From: Deltaproteobacteria bacterium
GTDB taxonomy: Bacteria; Desulfobacterota; Desulfomonilia; Desulfomonilales; Desulfomonilaceae
Reading direction: 5' to 3'
DNA length: 41,879 nucleotides
NCBI GenBank assembly: GCA_016875095.1
Contig: VGSG01000029.1
Span: 1 to 41,879, forward strand
The translations under genes were made by a program, and so were the position numbers. The notes below the pieces were generated by a model, which did not search any database, had not been told where the DNA came from, and saw only the letters and a list, made by a program, of their open reading frames with translations. Below, piece after piece: positions 26,016-34,423 of the stretch; position 1 is the first letter of the stretch, and each line of letters starts with the position of its first letter.

Positions 26016-27218
26016 TTAGCTTACCGCGCGAGTCTTCCCCGTCTTCTTGTACAGAGGCGACATGTCTCGCAGTCTTTGCACGATCGGCGGCAGAATCCTC
26101 AGGAAATCGTCTATGTCCCGGTCGGTATTGTCCCGCCCCAGCGTGATAAGAAGCGACCCCTGAGCGGTGGCCGCGTCGATCCCCATACAGAGCATCACGT
26201 GCGAGACCTTGAGGGATCGAGATATGCATGCGGAACCACTGGCTATCTTTACTCCTTCCATATCCAGGAACAAGAGCATGGATTCGCCTTCCACATACTT
26301 CACCGTCAGGCTCACGTTATTGGGAAGTCGCCGCGTGGGGTGCCCCACGATCTCCACTTCTTCCACGGCCTTTGGTAGTTCAGCGATAAGCCGATCTCTG
26401 AGCCTCCGGGCGTGCGCCATGCGGGACGGCAGCTCACGCAACGCAATCCCAGCCGCGATCCCCATCCCAACAATCCCCGGAACATTCTCCGTGCCGGCTC
26501 GGAGTCCGTTCTCCTGGATGCCGCCATCGAGCAGAGGCGCGATACGCACTCCCTTGCGAATGTATAGCGCGCCCGCCCCTTTGGGCCCGTAAAACGAATC
26601 CGCGGCCAGGGACAGGAGATCCACATGGAGCGCTTGAACGTCTACGGGAATTACGCCGGCGGTTGCCACGGCGTCACTATGGAAGGGGACCTTGTGAGCG
26701 CGAGCGATCTTCCCGATTTCCTCGATCGGCTCGATAGTCCCGATCTCGTTGTTCCCGTGCATCACCGAGATGAGAACCGTTCGCTGGGTAACGGCCCTTT
26801 CCACATCCGCGGGATCTACTATGCCGTGACGATCCGTGGGGAGGCGAGTCACCTCCACTCCCTGGGTTTCCAGGGCCTTCACCGCATGCATGATGGAGAA
26901 GTGTTCCACCCCGGACGTGATCACATGATTACCGCGCGCGCGATTCGCGTGCGCCACGCCTTTGAGCGCGAAATTATTCGATTCCGTTCCGCACGAGGTG
27001 AAGACAATTTCCGTTGGGCTCGCGCCAATGAGAGCCGCGACCTTTTCCCTCGCCTCATTGAGCGCCTCTTCGGCCTCCTCGCCCAGGCTGTGAATGCTGG
27101 AGGGGTTGCCGTACTTTTCGGCAAGATAGAGGGTCATTGCATCCACAACTTCCGGCAGGACCGGTGACGCGGCCACATGGTCCAGATTGATTGTCCTCAC
27201 GACGGTTTTCCCTCTCAT
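26016..27218 (-). CDS. IscS-like protein lacking the PLP lysine
   Basis: A 400-residue fold-type I aminotransferase-like protein that aligns with cysteine desulfurase IscS along its whole length. The start [26 protein letters not shown], the [11 protein letters not shown]-stacking His and the Cys loop [11 protein letters not shown] (C331) are kept. The Schiff-base region, normally SAHKFYGPKG, reads [10 protein letters not shown], so Lys becomes S208 and His becomes D207. The pocket Gln after DAV is A185. A published Archaeoglobus IscS with the same kind of loss has no desulfurase activity and gives a Cys ligand to an IscU cluster. This protein is probably the same type. Starts at ATG 27218 or GTG 27200 (AGAGGG 9 nt ahead) are both possible. 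Confidence 0.9.
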   Translation of the reverse strand: MRGKTVVRTINLDHVAASPVLPEVVDAMTLYLAEKYGNPSSIHSLGEEAEEALNEAREKVAALIGASPTEIVFTSCGTESNNFALKGVAHANRARGNHVITSGVEHFSIMHAVKALETQGVEVTRLPTDRHGIVDPADVERAVTQRTVLISVMHGNNEIGTIEPIEEIGKIARAHKVPFHSDAVATAGVIPVDVQALHVDLLSLAADSFYGPKGAGALYIRKGVRIAPLLDGGIQENGLRAGTENVPGIVGMGIAAGIALRELPSRMAHARRLRDRLIAELPKAVEEVEIVGHPTRRLPNNVSLTVKYVEGESMLLFLDMEGVKIASGSACISRSLKVSHVMLCMGIDAATAQGSLLITLGRDNTDRDIDDFLRILPPIVQRLRDMSPLYKKTGKTRAVS

Positions 27219-27267
27219 TCAACGGGTGGAACACGGTTGGCTTTACAGACTCCACCAAATCGTTCTT

Positions 27268-27296
27268 TAGATAATTATCGCGCCGAAAAAAGTCAA
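27268..27296 (-). promoter_or_regulatory. promoter and palindromic site ahead of iscS
   Basis: On the minus strand TTGACT (27291-27296), a 17-nt spacer and TATCTA (27268-27273) precede the gene. A perfect 10-bp palindrome GATAATTATC (27270-27279) overlaps the -10, a candidate repressor site. The regulator is unknown; an Rrf2/IscR-type protein would be expected. Confidence 0.5.
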
Positions 27297-27432
27297 CAAA
27301 ATGGAATTGGGTTTGAAGTTGTGGCAGAGGCGCAAGCCGTGATAACAATTTCCGTTGTGATGAATAGAGGCGTCTTGCCGATTATTCGCGGGGAGATCGC
27401 CTCCAACGTAACGTTCTATTCAGGAGTAAGCC

Positions 27433-28008
27433 GTGAAATCCGAACAGTGGGGAATCTCTCGTGAGCGAGCGCTGGAGTTGATAGAGCAGTATCTCGAGGC
27501 CGAAAGCATCCGCAAGCATTGCTTGGCATCGGAAGCGATCATGAGGGCGCTTGCCCCACGATTCGGGGAAGATCCGGAACTATGGGGCCTGGTGGGATTA
27601 CTCCACGATCTCGACTACAACGAAACCCGTGATCGCATGGACCAGCACACGATCATAACCGGAGAAATTCTCCGTGCCCACGGAGCGCGTGAGCCGGTCA
27701 TCGAAGCGATACAATCCCACAATGCCGAGAACTTGGGAATCACCCGAAACAAACCGGTACACTTGGCGCTCACTGCAGCGGAGACCATCACAGGGCTCAT
27801 CGTGGCCACCGCGCTGGTTTACCCTGATAAGAAGCTGGCAAGCGTTAAACCAAAATCCGTTCGAAAGCGCATGAAAGAGAAGGAATTCGCCCGGTCCGTC
27901 AACAGGGATCACATTCGTCTCTGCGAGCAACTGGGCATGTCCCTAGACGAATTCATTGAGGTGAGTCTTGACGCGATGAGGGGTATAAGCGACCGCCTCG
28001 GATTGTAA
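27433..28008 (+). CDS. HD-domain (HDIG-type) phosphohydrolase-like protein
   Basis: A 191-residue protein from GTG 27433 with AGGAG 6 nt upstream. The HD pair is in GLLHDLDYNET, with further histidines in DQHTIITGE and IQSHNAEN, the pattern of small metal-dependent phosphohydrolases often acting on nucleotides. It is divergent from iscS with about 210 nt between them. Function is not narrowed further. Confidence 0.85.
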   Translation: MKSEQWGISRERALELIEQYLEAESIRKHCLASEAIMRALAPRFGEDPELWGLVGLLHDLDYNETRDRMDQHTIITGEILRAHGAREPVIEAIQSHNAENLGITRNKPVHLALTAAETITGLIVATALVYPDKKLASVKPKSVRKRMKEKEFARSVNRDHIRLCEQLGMSLDEFIEVSLDAMRGISDRLGL

Positions 28009-28199
28009 ATGTCCGCTTAGGGCCCGTAGGTTGGGTAGGCGTATCAAAGGCCGTTTTGCCTCAATGCTCGTGTTATGAACGGAACATTGGATCCGATCGA
28101 GGCGCCCATGTTCCGCAGGAGAGACGGCTTATCCTAGGAGCAGGCGCATGAGCAGACATGATCCGCGGTCAGCCCCATAGGTGCAAAATTCGAGAGCCT

Positions 28200-28418
28200 C
28201 TAGCTGTCGGAATCAACTGCATCGGCCTCTATTCTATAGCGATGTTTGCGAGAGGGATGGCCGTCCGCGTCTCGCCACGCGAGTTTCACGTAACCCGTTT
28301 CGAATCCGACGATGACGTACTTGCCTTCGGGCAAGGTGCAGCGGGAGAATCGGTCCTTACCGAAGAGGCTGTATTCAGCTTTGAGCCCATTGAGGTGGAT
28401 GATGTCGCCTACTTCCAT
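28200..28418 (-). CDS. small hypothetical protein (72 aa)
   Basis: ATG 28418 has GGAGG 5 nt ahead, and the upstream in-frame extension to 28520 is not needed. MEVGDIIHLNGLKAEYSLFGKD..TLPEGKYVIVGFETGYVKLAW looks like a small beta-rich, SH3-like protein. No family was assigned. It lies downstream of the AT-rich inverted repeat at 28586-28605, which may be its operator. Confidence 0.65.
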   Translation of the reverse strand: MEVGDIIHLNGLKAEYSLFGKDRFSRCTLPEGKYVIVGFETGYVKLAWRDADGHPSRKHRYRIEADAVDSDS

Positions 28419-28585
28419 GCTTCCTCCTTTTTCCTGAAACAGGAACTGAATTGACGTCTTCGGGCGCCGAAGGTCATCAGCAAAAAGCGGCGCCCGGAAA
28501 CGGCAAGAGCGAGGGGTCATGAGAAACCGGGCGTAGGACCCATGAGCCCTGGGCGCAAAACCCTTGACATGGCAGATGCTGATAA

Positions 28586-28605
28586 GACAAATTAGAAAAT
28601 TTGTC
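28586..28605. promoter_or_regulatory. AT-rich inverted repeat (operator or terminator)
   Basis: GACAAATT-AGAA-AATTTGTC is a perfect 8-bp inverted repeat in otherwise GC-rich DNA. It lies 22 nt downstream of a plus-strand TTGACA (28564) and about 170 nt upstream of ATG 28418 on the minus strand. No terminator T-tract follows, so a protein-binding site is more likely. Confidence 0.45.
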
Positions 28606-28682
28606 CAGCAATTAATTGCATCCCGCCCCGTTCTTTAACGAAGAATCGCTGTCAAACGCGCGCCGACACTATGGCAATTTTT

Positions 28683-29786
28683 TTACGGAGGGTACCCGTA
28701 ACGCTCGAAGGTGGCGCGCCACCGAAGGGCGACCTTTTCGCGGGTAGCCTCTTCCATCGAAAACTCATTCTTCCGGTAATCGCTGACCGAGGATAGGTAG
28801 GTCAAGACCCGGCCCCGGAATGAGGCAAATCCGCTCAACCCCAACTCCCGGTACGCGCTTTCGAGGGTCTCCAGTGGAGAGTTCTCCAGGTCTTCGAACT
28901 TCATTTCGTGCAGCGCGCCCTCGGGGATTAACGGCCTGTCCCTCTCAAAGAGTGAGAATAATTCATTGTGCCAGGAAAGGATGATTTCATCCACCAGGCC
29001 CGCATCAGGGACCTGGAGGTGACAGCGGCCGAAGGTTTCCCGCCAAAGCCGGTGAGTGGATAGGTAGACTGTGTAGGGATCTCTCACAATGTGGATGAAT
29101 TGGGCCTGGGGGAAGATTTCCAGCAAGGTGCGCACGCGCCCGAGATGGGGCGGAGATTTGAGAGCGGCGCGTCTCCCCTCGGAAAGGGTTAGTTTCTTGA
29201 CGAAGAGAACAAGCGATTCTTTCCAACTTTGCAACGCTTCCGGAGGGATGAGATCGGGATTCAGCTCTGAGTATCCGGGATCGCCGGTGCGTGGGAACAG
29301 TACGCGCATGTACGGGGAGACTCCGCACATTGCAGCCAAGGCGAATTCGTCTTCGTGAGGAGCGTCTGACGAGAAGGCTACATTGTCCATGGGACGCGTC
29401 CGGGGAGCGAGGAGGTTGAACACCATGCCTCCAGCCTGGCTGAAAATGAAATGATGCGGAAAAAGCGCTTGATATGCCGTGGGGCAAGCCAAGTTCTCGT
29501 CGCAGCTCAGCAGGTTATGCAGATGGGTCGTCCCACTACGCCAGTGACCGATTACGAACAGAGGAGGTTGTCCAATAGCGACCGAATCGATATCCCGGCC
29601 GTTGAACAGCTTCTCGCAACCCCCATAAATCGAATTAAAGACACCCAAGACGATCAGATGAGCGAGTCTCCCCAGGCACGCTGCGTCAACCTGCAAGTGA
29701 TTTCTGACTAGCGCCTGAAGAAGCCTGCTCAGCGTCATCCCCTGGATGACCTGCGGAGGCAGAATCCCTCCGTTTTCTCGCCCCAT
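28683..29786 (-). CDS. sulfotransferase-family protein
   Basis: ATG 29786 is taken with a GGAGG about 12 nt upstream; an in-frame start at 29843 would add 19 residues. The 367-residue protein shows the 5'-phosphosulfate loop GHWRSGTTHLHNLL, the 3'-phosphate motif IHIVRDPYTVYLSTHRLW and further YRELGLSGF. It uses PAPS to sulfate a carbohydrate or lipid. No PAPS-making genes are in view. It lies near a deacetylase and a carbamoyltransferase on the same strand, so the three may modify one surface molecule. Confidence 0.85.
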   Translation of the reverse strand: MGRENGGILPPQVIQGMTLSRLLQALVRNHLQVDAACLGRLAHLIVLGVFNSIYGGCEKLFNGRDIDSVAIGQPPLFVIGHWRSGTTHLHNLLSCDENLACPTAYQALFPHHFIFSQAGGMVFNLLAPRTRPMDNVAFSSDAPHEDEFALAAMCGVSPYMRVLFPRTGDPGYSELNPDLIPPEALQSWKESLVLFVKKLTLSEGRRAALKSPPHLGRVRTLLEIFPQAQFIHIVRDPYTVYLSTHRLWRETFGRCHLQVPDAGLVDEIILSWHNELFSLFERDRPLIPEGALHEMKFEDLENSPLETLESAYRELGLSGFASFRGRVLTYLSSVSDYRKNEFSMEEATREKVALRWRATFERYGYPP

Positions 29787-30154
29787 TTGCCTAAAGTTCC
29801 TCCATTGCCGTGCCGGCGGGTCGTTGCTCCGCCCGAGAACCAAACCAGGACAGATTTATGAATGGAGAATGTACCCCTGTCTGAGCTGTGGCGCAATAGA
29901 TCGCGGTTCCAACAATTCTCAACGTATGGACCGGCCGCGTCTATGGAAGTCGGATAGGGCGCCGGATCCCTGCCGGGCCTAATCTGTAGAATTCTTTGAT
30001 TATGGTCCGCAGGCGCGAAGCCCGGTGGCCGCCGATTTCAAGCGCATGAGTTGCAGGCTTTTGCTCACTGCAATATGTTATGTCTTGACCGAGGAGACGG
30101 CTTCAACTCCTTGAGCGTATTGGGTCGAAGCCAATTGGAGCGGTGGCGGAATCG
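29787..30154. other. intergenic region, no gene recognised
   Basis: No gene, hairpin or RNA was identified. The plus-strand reading at 29746-29982 is an antisense artefact of the sulfotransferase start region. Confidence 0.45.
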
Positions 30155-30388
30155 ATGGATTTCCCAACCATTGGAAAAATGGTCGCGTTTGTGGGCTTGG
30201 CGGTCGTGGCCCTAGGGCTCCTCTTGTGGCTTGGCGGCAAGCTCGGCCTCCCATTCGGAAGCCTTCCGAGCGACATTCGAGTGGATCGCCCCGGATTTTC
30301 GTTCCGATTCCCGCTCATGACCTGCATCGTGCTGAGCGTTATTCTTTCGGTTCTCGGCAGCGTCTTGTTTTGGATCTTCCGAAAATGA
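30155..30388 (+). CDS. DUF2905-type small membrane protein
   Basis: A 77-residue protein with two membrane helices: TIGKMVAFVGLAVVALGLLL and TCIVLSVILSVLGSVLFWIF. Between them is the family segment GKLGLPFGSLPSDIRVDRPG. GTG 30143 is an alternative start with GGAG closer ahead. The function of the family is unknown. It faces the deacetylase gene across 8 nt. Confidence 0.82.
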   Translation: MDFPTIGKMVAFVGLAVVALGLLLWLGGKLGLPFGSLPSDIRVDRPGFSFRFPLMTCIVLSVILSVLGSVLFWIFRK

Positions 30389-30396
30389 CCGCTCAC

Positions 30397-31845
30397 TCAA
30401 CTGCAAGCAGATTGAGAAGCGCCTAAAATGAGGTCTGCTCGCGCGTTCCAGTGCTCGACCAACTCGCGTGGCAAAGCGATCCATGCATCCCGATTCGTAA
30501 GGTAAGGTTCGAGCACCGCATCCAGCGCCTCGAAGAATCCAGCGTATTCTAACCGATTGAAGCCCTTTTCCTGATGCCAATTGAGAACCGCTGCGCCGCC
30601 GAAGGTTTTGACCACTTCCATGAGGTCACGACCCAGCCGAACCGCTTCCTCATGATCCCGTCGAGCCCCGCTCACATCACGGAACAAGATGTGACCGTCC
30701 ATCAGATTGCACGGAAGTTCCGTCAGAGGCAGCGTTTTTTCGGTTTCCGGATCGTAAAGCGCATAAGGAAGACATGTGCCTGCTCGGAAACCGGCCTGAT
30801 CTCGCCACGCAACAGAGCTGTCGTACAAGAAGCCTGATTCCGCGTGTAGTCGATAGGTTCGGTGCGGAGCTCGCCAATCGATGGCCCAGTAGTGATGACG
30901 AACACCGTGAACCGGCCCCTCCAGTTTGCCCTCGAGCCATGCCTTGGCCTCGGGGATCGCTGCCGGGCGCTCCCGCGAACGGATCGAAGAATGGAGGCCG
31001 AATTCCCATCCCTCATCCGCAATCCTGCGGAGCGTTTCCCAATCGGTCCGGCGACCTGCAACCGAGGACTTGCAGTCATTGATGTCAAAACGGACTCCTC
31101 GCGGCCGATAGAAGAGATAGAAAGCGCTTTTCAGGTTACTTTGCCTCTCCCACTCCTTCCAGCGCTGAAACTGGAAGTGCGGATCGGCCGCGTTTCTCCC
31201 GAGACCGAACAGTCCAAGAGTAAAGAGCCTGGCATGTGAAGCGCTGCCGCGCAGGAGCGCTTTTGTGAGGTTTGCGGCCATCTCCAATGGGGCTGACACG
31301 TTTACGGCGTCCACGTCATGCGTGAGAACGAGCGCATACCGCTTTCCACCGGGCCAGCGCGGGATGGCCGCCTCCTTGAGACGTGGCCGTACGCGGAGCG
31401 CCTGCTCCAGCAATGCCGCCGCGTGGTTTTCCACAAAAGGAACCGCCGCGGATTGCGCGCGGTCAGGAGGAAGCGCCTTATTGACGAAAATGCCTCGTCG
31501 GTCCCGGTTCTCCGCACGCACCTGAGACTCATCCAGGTGAGTGAGCAGGCGGTAGGTAGTCCCCACCAGATCGGGCCAATCCCTATCGTCACCTGCGACC
31601 ACCCAATTTGCGCTTCCATCTTTCCGACGGAACGCGCATACGGTCTGAGGCCGATACGCGGATTCGTCGAACGGTAAGCGCAGCGCAGCGCCCGCGGCCG
31701 CGGCGGAATCCGACCCACCGTATCTTAGATCGGGCTCGTCAGATGTGAAGAGCACCGGGATACCCCATCGGAGCGCAAATGTTCGGAATACGTACTCAGC
31801 CCGGGATCTGTACGGATGAGGAACCTGGATGCTCACTCGAATCAT
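30397..31845 (-). CDS. polysaccharide deacetylase-like protein
   Basis: A 482-residue protein, ATG 31845, following the carbamoyltransferase by 15 nt with GGGGGAAG ahead, so the two form an operon. The first ~165 residues form an unnamed domain that starts MIRVSIQVPHPYRS. Then comes a NodB-type domain: metal site 1 LVLTHDVDAV, later EFGLHSSIRS and RHHYWAIDWR. The second metal motif has only one His in place of H..H, as in the LTHDVD subgroup of carbohydrate esterases, so activity is likely but the details differ. It may remove N-acetyl groups from a glycan whose carbamoylation is made by its partner. Confidence 0.85.
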   Translation of the reverse strand: MIRVSIQVPHPYRSRAEYVFRTFALRWGIPVLFTSDEPDLRYGGSDSAAAAGAALRLPFDESAYRPQTVCAFRRKDGSANWVVAGDDRDWPDLVGTTYRLLTHLDESQVRAENRDRRGIFVNKALPPDRAQSAAVPFVENHAAALLEQALRVRPRLKEAAIPRWPGGKRYALVLTHDVDAVNVSAPLEMAANLTKALLRGSASHARLFTLGLFGLGRNAADPHFQFQRWKEWERQSNLKSAFYLFYRPRGVRFDINDCKSSVAGRRTDWETLRRIADEGWEFGLHSSIRSRERPAAIPEAKAWLEGKLEGPVHGVRHHYWAIDWRAPHRTYRLHAESGFLYDSSVAWRDQAGFRAGTCLPYALYDPETEKTLPLTELPCNLMDGHILFRDVSGARRDHEEAVRLGRDLMEVVKTFGGAAVLNWHQEKGFNRLEYAGFFEALDAVLEPYLTNRDAWIALPRELVEHWNARADLILGASQSACS

Positions 31846-31860
31846 GAGCGCTTCCCCCGG

Positions 31861-33588
31861 CTAGTCATCTTTCCACAGCCACCAATTACCCAGCGCCAGG
31901 AAAGGCAGGCCGGAATTGTGGAAGACTTCCAGCGCCTCCATTGGGCGATAAACAATCGGATGCCCATGCAGATTGAAGGAGGTGTTCAAGATGATGCCCT
32001 CCCCTGTGAACTCTTCATAATATTTGAGCAGCCGGTAGTATTCGGGATTCCAGTTCTCAGTGACTTCTTGGGGTCTCGCGGTGCGGTCGTAGGGGTGCTG
32101 CGCGGCGGGGAACTTGTCTCTCGACTCGGGCCTCGTGTCGAACGCGATGATCATGTACGGCGAAAAGAACGGTTTCGGCTTGATGTAGTACTCCTCCGCG
32201 CGCTCCGCGAGGACTGACGGCGCAAAGGGCATCCAGAAGTCCCGGTTCTTGACCATTCGGTTGATGATCTGGACCACGTGCGAGCTTTCCGGGCGGGCAA
32301 GAATGGAACGATTCCCCAATGCGCGGGCCCCGAATTCCATGGGTCCTTTGGCGCGCGCGACCACATGGCCCGCCGCGATGGTTTCCGCGGTGAGTTTCTC
32401 AATGTCCGGCGCGTGCCAAGACCGAAATTTGGGCGCGGGCCGGAAGTCGCGGATGGCCTGTTCCACTTCTTCGTCCGTAAAGCCCCCTCCCAAGTAAAAC
32501 GGACCGAGCGGGTCGATGTTTACGGGTTTACTTTGCGCCAGGCGGGATTGCGCATGGAGGAGATAAGCGGCGCCGATGCTGTTCGTCTCATCTCCGCATG
32601 ACGGAAATATGAAGAGGCTCTGAACCTCCGGCAATTCAAGGATCCTCTTGTTGGCCTTCACATTCATGAAGACGCCGCCGCTGAGGGCCACCTGATGAAT
32701 TCCGGTTTCACGGACAGCGTTGCTCACCCACTGTACAAGGAGATCTTCGGTGAATTTCTGCAAGCCCGCGGCCACGAGATCAAAACGCCGTCGATAGATC
32801 AAACTCTGGATAAGGCCCGTGGCGCTGTACAGGGACGGCACTCCCCGTTTGCGTCGCCAGATCAGCGGATTGCGAGAGTCAAACTCGAAGAGATCCGAGA
32901 AGACTCGGGCCATATCCGCGACCCTCTCGTCGTCAGGCACATAAGGAGCGAGACCCATCACCTTGTACTCGTGTTCGTGGGGAAGCATTCCCATGAGGAA
33001 CGTGACCACCGCGTACAACCTTCCCAAAGAGTCGCTCTCGTGAACCTCCGCTATACGATCCAGTCGCCCATTCTCGCCGATGCACACCGTGGCGGAGAGG
33101 CGGTCCCCACTCCCGTCACAGGTGAGCGCCAACTGTCGTCCGCTCATGGGGCTGCCATAGTACGCCGCGGACGCGTGACACATGTGGTGATCAAGGCTCG
33201 TGAGGCGCTCAGAGCGGAACTTCAGTTGTTCGTACTCCGCCAGCCGGCCGGTCCTGCGATACTTGCGATAAAGGTCGTCAACAACGCTGTTCTTCAGCTT
33301 CTGTTTGATATGGCCCCACGGACTGGACGCGTGCTGATATTGCCGAGTCACCGCTTCTCTACTCCACCGACCGAATGAGGTATAAGCCCCTGCCAGCGCC
33401 ACCTGATCAATCTCTTTCAGGGTCAGACCGTGAGCCTTCAACACATCGTCAATCGCCATCCCGGGAACGCCGCCCTGATTCTTCACGCGAGTCAGTCGCT
33501 CTTCCTGGACCGCGCCGAGGAGCACGCCGTCAGACAGGATTGCCGCCGCGCTGTTGATATTGTCGTTCACGCCGAGTATGACAGTCAC
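31861..33588 (-). CDS. NodU/TobZ-family carbamoyltransferase
   Basis: A 575-residue protein, GTG 33588 with GAGGAG about 11 nt upstream. The start MTVILGVNDNINSAAAIL and DHHMCHASAAYYGS (residues about 133-146, the metal site) are followed by LSGGVFMNVKANKRI and KGPMEFGARALGNRSILA. These mark the ASKHA-fold Kae1-like domain and the YrdC-like half of O-carbamoyltransferases. They move carbamoyl phosphate to hydroxyls of sugars or antibiotics. Adjacency to a deacetylase and a nearby sulfotransferase suggests decoration of a surface or secreted glycan; the acceptor is not known. Confidence 0.94.
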   Translation of the reverse strand: MTVILGVNDNINSAAAILSDGVLLGAVQEERLTRVKNQGGVPGMAIDDVLKAHGLTLKEIDQVALAGAYTSFGRWSREAVTRQYQHASSPWGHIKQKLKNSVVDDLYRKYRRTGRLAEYEQLKFRSERLTSLDHHMCHASAAYYGSPMSGRQLALTCDGSGDRLSATVCIGENGRLDRIAEVHESDSLGRLYAVVTFLMGMLPHEHEYKVMGLAPYVPDDERVADMARVFSDLFEFDSRNPLIWRRKRGVPSLYSATGLIQSLIYRRRFDLVAAGLQKFTEDLLVQWVSNAVRETGIHQVALSGGVFMNVKANKRILELPEVQSLFIFPSCGDETNSIGAAYLLHAQSRLAQSKPVNIDPLGPFYLGGGFTDEEVEQAIRDFRPAPKFRSWHAPDIEKLTAETIAAGHVVARAKGPMEFGARALGNRSILARPESSHVVQIINRMVKNRDFWMPFAPSVLAERAEEYYIKPKPFFSPYMIIAFDTRPESRDKFPAAQHPYDRTARPQEVTENWNPEYYRLLKYYEEFTGEGIILNTSFNLHGHPIVYRPMEALEVFHNSGLPFLALGNWWLWKDD

Positions 33589-34123
33589 TGGGGAGTTGCT
33601 CCTCAGCCCTCTCTCGGGTTACAGTTCCCCGTTATCTAGCGGACGAATTGTACTCGTCACTGTGCTATCTTGTAAAGCATTAGAGCTTCCGGATGGCCTC
33701 CGGGTCCGATGAGCCTCTCCGGCGCTCACCGGTTCGGCTATGAAAAGCGCTCTGCTCTTCATAATTGGCGCTTTGTTCGCATACTTCGTGATCTCGATTT
33801 TCCATTACCATCCGCACTTCGCCGGCCCTATGCCGTGCGATTCGGAGCGCCCGACCAAGAACGCTTATGCGTTCGCAGCCCGCGACCCTGGGCAGGTGAT
33901 CGGCGTTTTTCCCCACCGACCGCGTTCAATTGCGGGCTTCTCCGTGAATGAAAGAAAGATCAGGCCGGAGACTCGCATTAGTCGCTCAGGGGCTTCGGCT
34001 GCAACCCTAAACCGTTTGTGAGAAAGCAAACTGCTATGATATGGTGATTTTCGCTGCATTAGCTTATACTGCGATGTTTGTTGCGAGCATCACTGTGAAT
34101 CTTGGAATCTGAGGAGGTTGCAC
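33589..34123. other. mostly non-coding, one doubtful small ORF
   Basis: An AT-rich TATACT at 34065-34070 is a plausible -10 for the next gene but has no good -35 partner. Other readings show no family features. Confidence 0.4.
33740..34021 (+). CDS. doubtful small secreted or membrane ORF (93 aa)
   Basis: ATG 33740 opens MKSALLFIIGALFAYFVISI, a convincing hydrophobic N-terminal segment, then a polar tail rich in proline and arginine. No SD is visible and the tail looks non-coding. Kept only because the leader is so signal-like. Confidence 0.25.
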   Translation: MKSALLFIIGALFAYFVISIFHYHPHFAGPMPCDSERPTKNAYAFAARDPGQVIGVFPHRPRSIAGFSVNERKIRPETRISRSGASAATLNRL

Positions 34124-34327
34124 ATGGCGAAATCCGGTGAGAGTGGAGGTCGGCTGGCGGAAATGATCAAGAAAGCTATCGAAGACGGCAAGCTGTCGAA
34201 TTCGGAATATGATCGGATCATGGCGCTCGCGGACGCGGATCTTCATATCGACGCGCAGGAGCGAAATTTGCTCAAGCAACTCCAGGAGATGCTTTCCAAC
34301 AAGACCATAGTTCGTGTGCCGGATTAG
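34124..34327 (+). CDS. TerB-like small acidic protein
   Basis: A 67-residue protein from ATG 34124 with GAGGAGG 7 nt ahead. KKAIEDGKLSNSEYDRIMAL, then LHIDAQERNLLKQLQEMLSN, resembles the TerB-type helical repeat (acidic residues, I-D-E-E spacing). No metal or tellurite role follows from sequence alone. It precedes the antiporter by 96 nt. Confidence 0.65.
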   Translation: MAKSGESGGRLAEMIKKAIEDGKLSNSEYDRIMALADADLHIDAQERNLLKQLQEMLSNKTIVRVPD

Positions 34328-34423
34328 CGCCGCGGCTGGTCCGTCGGGGAACGAGCCGGGGAGACCCTTCGGATAAGAGATGGAAATGGTGGCTGAGCCG
34401 TATGGGCCGATCACGGTTTTGTC

